64,000 bases of DNA, from positions 186,001 to 250,000 of the forward strand of contig QPFY01000015.1 in NCBI GenBank assembly GCA_003665825.1, in the 5' to 3' direction. This document shows, piece after piece, positions 23,664 through 34,328 of this stretch; the first letter of the stretch is position 1; each line of letters opens with the position of its first letter. A program made the position numbers and the translations under genes. Source of the DNA: Microbotryum silenes-acaulis. Its lineage: Eukaryota > Basidiomycota > Microbotryomycetes > Microbotryales > Microbotryaceae. Under the pieces are notes generated by a model. That model was not told where the DNA came from. It made no database searches and saw only the letters and a program-made list of their open reading frames with translations.

Positions 23664-26600
23664 ATGGACGTGCCGGCTCGGGCGCTAAATCGGCGATTAA
23701 GAATCGGACGCGGCGGCCGATCGATCGCTCGTTCCTCCTACTCCGCCTCGTCCGTTCGCTTCTCTGCACGCAACCTCTACACCTACCCTTTCCAGGACAC
23801 ACCTTGCACCTCGTATCTTGATACGAGCTCACGTCAAGCTGGATACTCTGCAAGGGCGCATCGACACCCTCGGTTCCTCTGATCGGCCCTCCTCGGCCGC
23901 GGCGACATCCACCTCGTCGTCGGTGTCGGTCGAACCTCGCAACGACTCGGCAACGGTCGCCGGCCATGTCGCAGTTGTACCCGCCCGGGAGCCGGTAGCG
24001 GACAAGACTCGCACCCGAGTGCAATTAGCTGCAGCATTGCTAGGTATGTACGCTTTCATGGGCTCTTGTGATCACCAAGACCTTTGCTCTGTGGCTGATG
24101 GGAGGCTCCCCCCCCGGGTTTCCGCTGGTTCCCGCCGCCCGCGAACATCCAACCCTGTTGTGCGCAACAGACTACGATCAGCCCGATCTGAAACTCGGAG
24201 CGCGTGATCCGACGAGCAAGGCACAACAGTCCGCTCTACTCGAGCCATTCCGGCACTTGCTGCACCCTCCTCCGCCTTCTCCAGCTCCCTCGATCAATGT
24301 AGCCTCCCCTACAGCCTACACCGACGACGGCGCACACGCCGCGACCCCGGGTTCGGTGCCCGTGCTCGGCGTTCGCGACGAGGCTGAGGAGCGTCCGTCC
24401 GATTCAACGTCGCAACGACTGTCGGACGATTTCAGGAGCTCCACACTTTCCGACCGAACCAGCAGTGGGGGAGGGCTAGATTTCGACGAGGAGGCCGCAT
24501 CGCGTCTCAACGACGAATGGGGACTCAACGACGTCTTTTCGCGCATCAGCTTGGGCGAGTTTTCCGTCGGGCCTGCCGTCGAGCCGCTTCCACCGACGAT
24601 CCACACCCATACAGGCGCTCCGCTCCCTTTTCCAAAATCACCGCAGGTCGCTTCGTGGCTGACGAAAGATGTGGACGAGACGCGCTCGATGCCGGATCTC
24701 GACTATTTGGACTCGCCGCTGCCGGATCCCTCGACGAGCAAGTTCCGCATCCTCGAACGCAAGCCTGGCGATGGCTCGGAAACGGCTCGGCCGAGAACGC
24801 AGAGTCTGGGCGTCTCGGGGAGGGCGTCGCTGGGATCATTGTCTTTGCCGACTCTCGAAAATGTGCAGACCAGCACCTCCTCGAGTGGACTCGTCAGCTC
24901 TCGCCTCCTCTCGGACCTGTGCGACGGGCGACTGTCGAACTTTTCGCTCGCCAAGCACTCGGAACAAGTCGCCAACCCTCGCCGCATATCTTCGCTGCCC
25001 GGTGCCGTCACTGTTGGTGCGAGCTCTTCTTCAGGTGATCGTCTCTCGCGACTCGGCCATGCTACCCAATCTGCGGGATCGTCCGACGCTGCACCCGCCG
25101 ACGCGGGCTCGCCCGCTTCGATGACTTCGTCGTTTGCTCAACTCGAGCGCGAAGTCATGGGCGATTACCCTGCGGGACCGATCCTCGTCTCGTCGGGTAC
25201 CACTGACGCTGTACCCGCCGGAGCCAGAACCTTCACGTCCCGCTTCGATCCCGCCTACATCGAAGCGCAGCGCTTGGAGGCGGAGCAGTATCGACCCCAG
25301 TTTGCCAACAAGCTCGCCGGGGAGCCGCCTAAGATCGTACTCATGCCCGCCCCTCTGGCCGGTCAGCCGCTCGCGATGCTGCTGGCCCCACCTCGCGCTG
25401 AAGGACCCGATGCACCTGAAGAGATTGAGGACGAGGCAATACCCCGGGAGAGGATTGAAAGGCCGGCAGGGGCACTCTACGGGAGGTCTTTGATGGACGT
25501 CATGGAGGACAAGAAGCGCACGCAAAAGTCCAAGACCAAAAGCTACGTTCCCGGTGCGGACGGGCGACGCGCGATGATGGACTGGCGAGGTACGATCGTT
25601 GGACGAGAGATGATCGCCAAGCAGCAGCGTCTCAGCCTGCTCGAAGGGGTCGAGCAAAAAGCGGGCTCGAAGCAAGCGCGCAAGTCCATGTTCGGAAGGG
25701 ACCTCTTGTACGAGCGCGACATGGAGCTCATCCGAGCCGAGAAGGCCGCCGAGGAGGCCGAGCGGCTCGAAGCAGAGCGCGAGGAACAGGAGGCTTGGGA
25801 GAAGTTCAGGATTAGAGAGGAGGAGAAGCAACGAGTGCAAAACGAAAAGCTTGCGCTCATCAAAAGACAAGAAGAAGAGGTTGTGCTCGAGGCCGAGCAC
25901 ATGACGGCCCACGCGGAGAAGCCGCGCAGTCCAACCTCGGAGACCCACGAAGTGCTCGGTAAGGAGCCCCGGGACCTGAGATTACAGAGTTGGTGTGTTT
26001 GCTGACCGAGGTGCTTGCCTTCTCCTCCCCGGTGCGGGGATCTTGAATAGTGCCATCCCCCGTCTCAGCCTCCACCGTTGTGAGCTCACCCCACACCCCC
26101 GCGCCTCCGATCGACTTTCTCGGCCTCGGGACGATCACCGCGGGCGCGACCTCGTCTATCAACGAGTGGCTTCCGCCGACGATGGTCCCTTCGTCACCCG
26201 CGTCATCTGCCGCTTCTTCAAGGTCGTCGCACGACTCTCGTCGTAGATATACCTCGTCGTCGGCGCGTCCGGAACTCGGGTATGATCTTCGGCCGCTGTC
26301 GCCGTCGACGCAGGCGCTCGATTGGCAAAACGCGATCATGCAGGGCACGATGTCCCCTTTCCAAGCGGCCGCAGCGACACGGAGCCTGGACCTGCGCAAA
26401 GCTGCCAACGCCAACGACGATCGGCCGATGGGAGAACGGCTTTTGTCGCAGCCTGGCATGCAGCCGCCCGCATGGAACCTCGATTTTGGCGGTGCCGATG
26501 ACGACGGTGATGCTGAACAAGTCGACGAGGACGAGGACGAGGACGAGTGTTTCGACTACGAGGACGACGAGATCGAGTACTCTGAGGAGGAAGGATACGA

Positions 26601-27060
26601 AGGCAGGATTGACCAAGGGAGAAAGAATGTGAACCGACCGCCGAGTATCGAAGACAATATCCACGTTTCGGACACGTCGTCTCGGGCTAGCAGCGACGAC
26701 GAACCCTTGGCGCTGCGGGTCAACGCGCAGGTCGAAGACGAGGACGTCCCTCTCGGCCTCAAGGCAGCTGCCAACGTCCGCCCTTCACACGTAGGAGAGG
26801 AGGACGAGGACGATGTCCCCCTCGCTCTGACGGCACCCGCGATGCAAATGCGCGGCCAGGTTGCGTACGAGCGGGAGCAGCATCGCGTGAACGCGGCGCG
26901 GGCGCAATCGCAAATGTACCTCCATGCGCAAGCGCGACAATCGGCGGCGTACTTTGCGATGCACCAACAGCTTGAAGCGGCAGGCGAAGGGATGGAAGTT
27001 CCCGGGTTCGGTGGGACGTCGACGTCGGTCGATCGGTGGAGGCAAGGTGTGGAGAATTGA
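23664..27060 (+). CDS. Conserved-looking hypothetical protein with charged coiled coil
   Basis: Confident exons are the one ending at 24043, then 24105..25958 and 26051..27060. The introns (61 and 92 nt) fit the phase, giving LAAALLGSPPGFPLV and HEVLVPSPVSAS at the joins. The first exon has no in-frame ATG after the TAA at 23698. The likely start is the ATG at 23664 followed by a short intron ending at about 23795, but this is uncertain. The protein exceeds 950 residues and is mostly Ser/Pro-rich. A segment near LYGRSLMDVMEDKK and ADGRRAMMDWRGTIVGREM looks conserved, followed by an Arg/Glu-rich coiled coil (ERDMELIRAEKAAEEAERLE). The C-terminal third has an acidic stretch and three repeats of the form acidic-x-PLxL (DDEPLALR, EDVPLGLK, DDVPLALT). 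I do not recognise a family. Confidence 0.7.
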
Positions 27061-27557
27061 TCGCTTGAAGTGTTGGGTTTGAGATCACTTTTCCTACGGG
27101 GACTTTCGTCAAGTATGATAATCATGGGGCAGTAATATTTAAGTAGTAATGTCAATTTGCTTTGTAACAAGAATCGCAGCTGGTCTGTTGTCTGATACCC
27201 ACAACAGTGTTCAATTCTGGGCGGAGGCCGGCGAGCGAGGGGTAACCCCTATCGGCCTTACTCTCGGGTAACGACAGAGCTTCGCGGCGCAGGGCGAGAC
27301 GAGTTCCGAGCAGTACAAAGTGTGCGCTCGAAACCTCGAGTCCAGGCTGCGCGCCGGACTGGCCTATCTTTCGACCATGTGGTCGCTTCCAATCTTAGGC
27401 GCGCTTCCCCGGCTTCCCCACGCCGAAGCCAGCCTCCGCGGGCCTTCGCCAGCCTCACCTGGTAGACTCACCTCGCGCCATCGTCGCCGCGCCTCGTTTC
27501 TTGCTCTCGCCATCGGTCTGCTCTCCTCTTTCCGCCAAGCCCATCTTTTCAAAAGCG
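27061..27557. other. Intergenic between two plus-strand genes
   Basis: About 500 bases. An AT-richer zone right after the stop at 27060 (27100-27170) is a likely transcript end. The pyrimidine-rich stretch before 27558 is a likely leader of the next gene. Confidence 0.45.
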
Positions 27558-28986
27558 ATGCGGATAACGAATCTGGCCCTGCTCGTGACGCTGTCGTTGT
27601 CGCCGTCGTTGATCGAGGCCAAGGGGCCAATCGGCCTCGTGTTGGACGGGTTCGAACTCGTCGGCAACACCAGTCGAGGCGCGATCAAGGGCATGCTCAC
27701 CGGCGTCTTTGGGATCAACGCCACCGCCGTCGACAAAGTATTCACCAACGAAAAGAAAGGCTTACCCGAGCATCCTTATGCGTGTGAGTGAATGAAAGAC
27801 GTCGGAAAGCGACGAACGAGACCCGGCCATATGCTGACTGACGAGATCCACGTGGCCTCTTTGCTCCTTCGACACCTCATACCTCCGACGCTCTCCATCC
27901 GGCACATCTCTTCAACTGTCAGTGGACCTCACGGATGAGAACTATGACACCGTCTTCTCCACGGGCACTTACACACCCTATTCGCGGGACCTGCCCGAGG
28001 ACACCGTCTGGGTCGTCTACGTTCACGGCCCCGACCCGTAAGTCCCCTCGCTGTGGACGTGAAAAACTCATTGCATTCTCTACGACTGACGAGGGAACGC
28101 CTGCACAGTATCTCGCGCAAGTTGGGCGAAGCCTTCGACCAGGTCGCGCTCGTCAACTCGTCCCAAGCCGGCGGCGAATTGCCCAGCAATATGAGGTTCG
28201 CCCGATTGGACTACAACGAGGAGACGTTCTTGACGACCTTGTGGTGGATGTGGAAGTGAGTTGGGCTTCTTGCGTTCCGGGGGTGCTTCGGCGAGGGCGG
28301 GGGCGGGGTGAGGCGACCGATAATTTGCGATGGTACGAGACTGACACCGCCTCGGTCCGGGTGATTGCCATCGCAGACCTCCTGTCGTGGTCATCTTTAA
28401 CCTCAACACGACGACGCACCAGATCGACTATCGTTTCTTCAGCAGTCGCATGTTGATCCCGCACGCCGTGCCCCTGTCAAACCTCCTAAACAACCGAACG
28501 ACGTGGGAAACAGTTCCGACCTGGAACGGGCTCCTTTCGCCCCATGGACTCTTGTACGTGGTTTTGAACTCGTTCGGGGATGCTTCGAGCCAAGAGCGCT
28601 GACCCTCTCAATGATCTCCTATTGAAACGCTAGGGGCTCCGTCGTGCCGCACGTCGCACGAGGATGGACCTACTACCACCACACCGTGCGCCGTGTGCCC
28701 AACTTTATCCTGCTCATGATCTCGGGCTTTGTCATGAACTTTGTCGTCGGCTGGTTCCATCAACAACCGCCGCCGACGCCAGGTGGGCCACCGGCGGCGG
28801 CTGCTACGCCCGTTGCGGCCGCGGAGGAGAAGAAGGGGTGAGTTTGGGTCGTGTTGCGCTTTGAAGGTGCGGGGGCCAAGGACTGGACTGATCGTACTCG
28901 CTCTCTATAGTGCCAAGAAGGACGAGGGCAAGGTCATTAAAGCCTCGGCGACCCAAGCCTCGCCTGCGACCAAACGAAAACCTTGA
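27558..28986 (+). CDS. Predicted ER membrane protein with thioredoxin-like fold
   Basis: Exons 27558..27783, 27923..28037, 28109..28255, 28377..28553, 28634..28837 and 28911..28986 sum to 314 residues with every phase matching. The start MRITNLALLVTLSLSP is a typical signal peptide ending near EAKG. The middle (TVWVVYVHGPDP, ISRKLGEAFDQVA, MRFARLDYNEETFL, then PPVVVIFNL) has the beta-alpha-beta spacing of a thioredoxin domain. No CxxC is present, so no redox role is implied. Near the C-terminus VPNFILLMISGFVMNFVVGW is a single membrane span, followed by a Pro/Ala-rich and then Lys-rich cytosolic tail ending TKRKP. The Lys at position -2 and Arg at -3 recall ER-retention tails but do not match KKxx exactly. 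The thioredoxin call is inference from pattern only. Confidence 0.75.
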
Positions 28987-29536
28987 GCTGGGATCAGCCA
29001 ACGAAAAGTAGTGGAATGGGTGGGATGTGTTTGCGAGCCCGTAGGAACAGGTGGTCTAGGGGGTAATGTGAACCTTTACTTGTCTGTAGATTGACTCGGG
29101 GGATGCTATTGAGTTTGGGTTCGCCTCAAGTGCGTCAGACATGAGCGACATGCCTACTGCGAGCAAGGGACCGATTTCTGCATGTCTAGCTTTGCGATGG
29201 AAACAGTTTAAACAGGGTTCCGCTCTTGAGAGAATTCACCATCTCCTTGTGGTGGTACCGGGACAATGTTGCCGTGGCCGTAGCGCTCATTTCATCGTTC
29301 GAGGGAGGCCAAGTGGGACACAGCAAAAGACGGTTGAGACGCGCCGGTTTCCAAGACTAGATTTTCCAGATGACATATTAAGGGGCGATTTACGCTGTTG
29401 ACTGCCAGCGGATGCTCGGAGGAGGAGGCTACTACGCATACGCTGCTCAACACGACAAGGCGCGCGTTGGTTCCGAACCGATCACTCGCCGCGTGCTGGA
29501 CCGACGAGCTCGCGTTCGCTTGCACAGCTCGATACG
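28987..29536. other. Intergenic upstream of PAH1
   Basis: 550 bases between the membrane-protein stop and the PAH1 ATG. Short antisense frames only. No repeat or RNA gene seen. Confidence 0.45.
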
Positions 29537-32500
29537 ATGCAGTGGGTAGCCAAGGTGCGTTTGACGTCGGCTGTTCTGTTCTGTTCTGCGATGGGTTGTG
29601 ATGGGCCGTTCGCGACGAGTGGTGTCCGTGTTCGCGTGGCCGTCGTGGCCGTCGTGGCGGTTGATCGTGGATCGAGTGCATCATCAGCTGACACTTTGCA
29701 CACCCACTCTGGCGCCGATTGCCACCCCCACGACCGCCTCCACCTCAATCTCGTCCCCGCCGTCATCGTCGCCCTCGCTGTCGCCTCATCTCGTACACCT
29801 TCGCCACCACAAGGCGGTGCAATACTACAAGGACATCAACCCGGCCACGTTGACGGGTGCGATCGATGTGATCGTCGTCGAACGGCCGAGCGAGGACGGC
29901 GCCGGGACCGAGTTGGCTTGTTCGCCGTTCCACGTCCGGTTCGGCAAGTTGTCCGTGCTGCGACCGATCGACAAAAAGGTCCGTTCTCCCGTCCGGGGGG
30001 AAAAGAAAGATTCACGAGCGGTCGATGCTGATGCGGTGTGTATCTCTCCCTGCACCTTGCCTCCAATCTTGCTCCTCGTCTGGCACGCCTTCCCCCCGCC
30101 CCCCCACAAACACCCTCGATCCACGTCCCATCCGCACGTGCGACACCTGACCTCGACTACCAAAAAAAACAGGTCCGCATCACCGTCAACGATCAAGAGA
30201 TCCCCTTTTACATGAAAGTCGGCGAAACGGGCGAGGCCTTTTTCGTGTTCGAGACCGATGCCGACGTACCCGAGAACCTACAGACGTCTCCCATCGCCGC
30301 GCCGATCCAGGATGATGAGCTGCAGGAAGGCGACCACGCGCCAGGGGTAAGTCGCAGTCTTACCGAGACCACCATTTTTATGTTTTTGAAAGGCAATGTT
30401 GACCTTGTTCTGTAAACCCCCATCAACACCAGGAACCCGAATATCTCGACTTGAACGCGCCCGAGGGAGAGGAAACTCAACGTGGGTCTATCTGACGGCG
30501 GATGATCTCGCCCCGCCCAAAGCGATTGACCAAATGACCGAGACCCAATCCCACTTTTTCAACACATTTACCGCAGCCGGCACAGATTTTTCTTCGCCAA
30601 CGTCTTCTGTTTACGCTTCCATGACCCAGACCCAGGTCAACTCGCCGACGATGACGCTCAAACCGTTACCACCCGTTTCCCCATCGTTGCAGACCGCGTC
30701 GAGGCATGACTATACCGCAAGCTCTCGTGCACATCGGGGAGCTTCCAGGGTTGCCGAAGACATGGATGGAGAGGAAGCAAAAGAGCAGGAACAGGGGGAA
30801 GAAGGGGTGGACAACGACGACGAAGCCGAGGCCGAAGAAGCCGACGAGGCCGATCTCGCTGCCGACGCCAAAGCAAAGCCAAAGAAGAAGGAGCGCTTCA
30901 CCGACTCGGACCACCATGAAACGGCCAAAGCCAAATCGGCATCGTACGTTCCCGCCGCGGTCCATTACGCCGTCGAAAAAGTCGCGGGCATCGGTGGTAT
31001 CGCCCTGACCGGCGTCGCAGGGGGTAAGAAGCTCAAGGATGCGGTCAAGAACGACGGCAGATCCAGCGGGCAAGGGCTTTCCCGTGGCCAAGCGTCCGAA
31101 GATCCCGAAGGCGGGCTGCGAGGCGAGAACGAGTCGGGTCAATCGACGGCGCTAGAAACAGAAATGAAGCAGAATCTTGAGGGGGCAAACGTGATCGCCG
31201 AGTCCGAGCCAGGGGACGACGTCGTCGATGCGGCGCGAAGACACGATCGCGACGTCAGGGAGTTGCTGGGAGGGCGGTCAGGGACCGGCCGTGCGAGGTC
31301 GGTGCTCGGTAAAACGACGCAAGAGTACTCGTTGAAGAAGAGCGAGACGGGCGAGGTTGAAGTCGACGTCGATGGTCTCAAGGACCACTCTGGCATGGGG
31401 CCGCACCCTGAGCGGGCGGGCGGTACGTTCTTTGACACTGATGGTTGGACTGACAGACTCCCGATAACTCGTTACTTAACGCCTCGTGCGCGCCCCTCCG
31501 TTCTTCCGCAGACCTCATGCTCGACATGTCCGGATACAAACTTGATGATGCTTCGACCATCAATGCGAGTGACTCCGTCGCCGAAGGTGAGACAAGCGAC
31601 GGCGAACCGAGGGAAGATGATATCAACGCCCTCGATGAGAAGGCACAAGAAGAGATGGTCGCCTTCACGCAGTCGCTGCTGCAGTCGACGGACCCAAAGA
31701 CCTTGCGCAACTTCTTTGACCCCTCGGACGACCAATCCTCGCGCGCCACTTCTCCCGAGCCGTTCGACGAGAACGAGACGATCGCTCCTTCGTCGCCCGA
31801 TTTCAAGGCACGCCATATCCGATCCTACTCTCGAGCCAGTTCGCCGGTACCGAACTCGTCCATGTCGATTTCGTCGTTGCAGTCCCTCGCCGCCGAGTCG
31901 GCCGACAGCGACGCCGCGTCGCTTACGCAGGCGAGCCCGCGCCAGTTCACGCTCAAGGTTGGGTCCAAGGTCCACGTCTTTGAGCTGTCTTTGTGCGGGA
32001 CCGAAGCGTTTGGGCAGGATCGTGCCGCCGACGAGCGCGGCTTTGCCGAGCATCAAGTGACTTTCACGCAGTTCATGGAACATGACTCGGTCGCGGACCA
32101 TTCGGACCTCGTAGTCAAGTACGGTGGTCGCTATCTGACCTGGAGCAACGCGAGTCCGGTCCTGGCCTCACTCGCCGTGTACCGCAAGTCCCTCGTCGAC
32201 CACCCCGAACACCACCCGAGTCTCGAGTCGGGCGCCAAGTCAGGTCGCCGAGGTTGGAGTTCTTGGTGGCGGGGATCGCGGGATCGGTCGACGACATCAT
32301 TGCCGGTCAAAGAACCCCTAGATGGAGCGCCGACGAGCCCTCCCATCAGCCCGCCCGATTCTCCCAGATCGCTTCCCGCTCGTCTCGACTCGCCTACACC
32401 CTCGAGCCCGGCTCTCTCTGCCAGTGGCGATGATGCCACGTCCGCTCCGGGCCCAGTCACTGGTCCAGAGGGCGGCAACAATGGCGGCAAACACTACGCC

Positions 32501-34014
32501 AAGACGCTGCGACTCACGTCCGAGCAGCTCAAAGAATTGGGGTTGAAGAAGGGGATGAACGAGATTTCGTTCTCGGTGCGCTCGAGCTATTCGGGCTACG
32601 CGACGTGCAGCTCGAGGATTTTCTTGTGGGACTCGGATCATTCGGTCGTCATTTCCGATATCGACGGCACGATCACAAAGTGAGTTTGACACCATTGCCA
32701 TCGTCGTTGTATTGAGATGCGGTAGTGACAGCTACCATTGACAGATCCGATGCGTTGGGACACGTTTTCACCATGATTGGCCGCGACTGGACGCATTTGG
32801 GTGTTGCGAAGCTGTACACCGATATCGCACGCAACGGGTACAAGATGATGTACTTGACGTCACGAGCGATCGGTCAGGCCGACACGACGCGCGAGTACCT
32901 CAAGGGGATCGCGCAAAACAACTTCAAGCTCCCCGACGGCCCCGTGATCATGTCCCCCGATCGCCTCATGACGTCGCTGCACCGAGAGGTCGTCTTACGC
33001 AAGCCCGAGGTGTTCAAGATGGCGTGCCTGAGGGACATTCAGCGATTGTTTCACGAGCGATCACCGTTCTACGCCGGGTTCGGGAACCGCATCACGGACG
33101 CGCTGTCGTATCGATCCGTTGATGTACCGTCGTCGCGTATCTTTACGATCGATTCGAACGGCGAGGTCAAGATGGAGCTGCTCGAGCTTGCAGGTTACAA
33201 ATCTTCGTGAGTGTGACTCGTTCCTGAGAGGGAGACTGCAAAAACAAACCCTGATGTCGGACCGAGCCTCACATTCACAGCTACATTCACATGACCGATC
33301 TGGTCGACCAAATGTTCCCTCCGATCAATCGCAAGACCCAACCCGACTTCACCGACTTCAATTACTGGCGAGCGCCGATGGCGACGATCGACTTGCCAGA
33401 CCTATCGCCACCTTCTCCTGCCCTCTCAGCGCGTTCGGGTGATTCGAGTCGACTCGCCTTCCCGAGGTTGGGATCGATCGCTTCTTCGCTGTCCCGGAGG
33501 TCGCCCCGACCGACCTTGACAACGGACGATGCGACGACCCCTAACGGAACGAATCGATCCGTTCGTTCAGAAACGCCGAGTTCGCCAATCTTGCAAGCGA
33601 CCTTGATCGAGGAACCGTTCAACCTCAATGGGGAATACGACGGTGACGAAGACGATGGACAGAGGAGCGAATCCGAGTCGATGCCTGGTTCGTTGCCGAA
33701 CGATGGCGACTTTGAGAGGTTACGCAGGGAAGCTTTGCGCTTGGCCGAGCACAAGAACGGAACGAGGACACCGGCCGAAGCTTACAGAAAAAAAGTGAAG
33801 GGGTCATCGCGAGGAGCAGAACGGGACGACGACAATGAAGAAGAGAAAGAAGAAGAAGAGGAGTCGGAGGAAGACGACGATGATGAGGGCGAGCAGGGTG
33901 ACTTTGACGATCAGTTGGACTTTTCGAGCGTACCAGTGAGTGCCCGTGCTTTGAGCTGTTTCCGATGTGCTTCTCAAAACCTAACGGGCGCACTCCCTAT
34001 TGCAGTATCTGTGA
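29537..34014 (+). CDS. PAH1: Lipin-type phosphatidate phosphatase
   Basis: Nine exons are proposed: 29537..29554, 29814..29978, 30173..30346, 30433..30481, 30523 (or 30577)..31422, 31512..32679, 32745..33206, 33281..33935 and 34006..34014, about 1199 residues. The N-lipin domain reads MQWVAK, then INPATLTGAIDVIVVE and FHVRFGKLSVLRP. The C-lipin HAD domain holds the catalytic DIDGTIT (DxDxT, about residue 820), GRDWTHLGVAKLY, KMMYLTSRAIGQAD, LPDGPVIMSPDRL and FYAGFGNRITD. A Ser-rich, acidic tail follows, ending VPYL after a last 9-nt exon. The enzyme turns phosphatidate into diacylglycerol, setting the balance between storage lipid and membrane phospholipid. In yeast it is controlled by phosphorylation of such Ser-rich regions. 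Exon 1 is only 18 nt and its join is the least certain. Confidence 0.93.
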
Positions 34015-34328
34015 TGTGACCATGTCGCACACACGTTTGAGGATCCAGATCATTTGGGGAAAAGAGTGTACTCCGTGTTGTAGTTTTGCAAAAAAGTGAT
34101 ATTTTCCGAAGAGGCTGTGGACCAAAGGTACAAATTTTGACTATTTTGGGAGGAAGGAGGGTGCTGACGCCGCGGCGCAACTGGGATATACACATCTTCC
34201 TAAGTAGGTACACATTTCACTTCTTGTCCTCTCCCTCCTTTTTTTCGTGTGCACTCGCTCCTTGGCCCCATTTCCCTGCTGCTTTGCCCCAGTCCTATGG
34301 GGACAAGCAAGTGCGGTGTGCGTAAGCT
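34015..34328. other. Convergent intergenic PAH1 / AFG1
   Basis: 314 bases between two 3' ends, with T-rich patches at 34130-34150 and 34215-34245. Nothing else seen. Confidence 0.45.
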
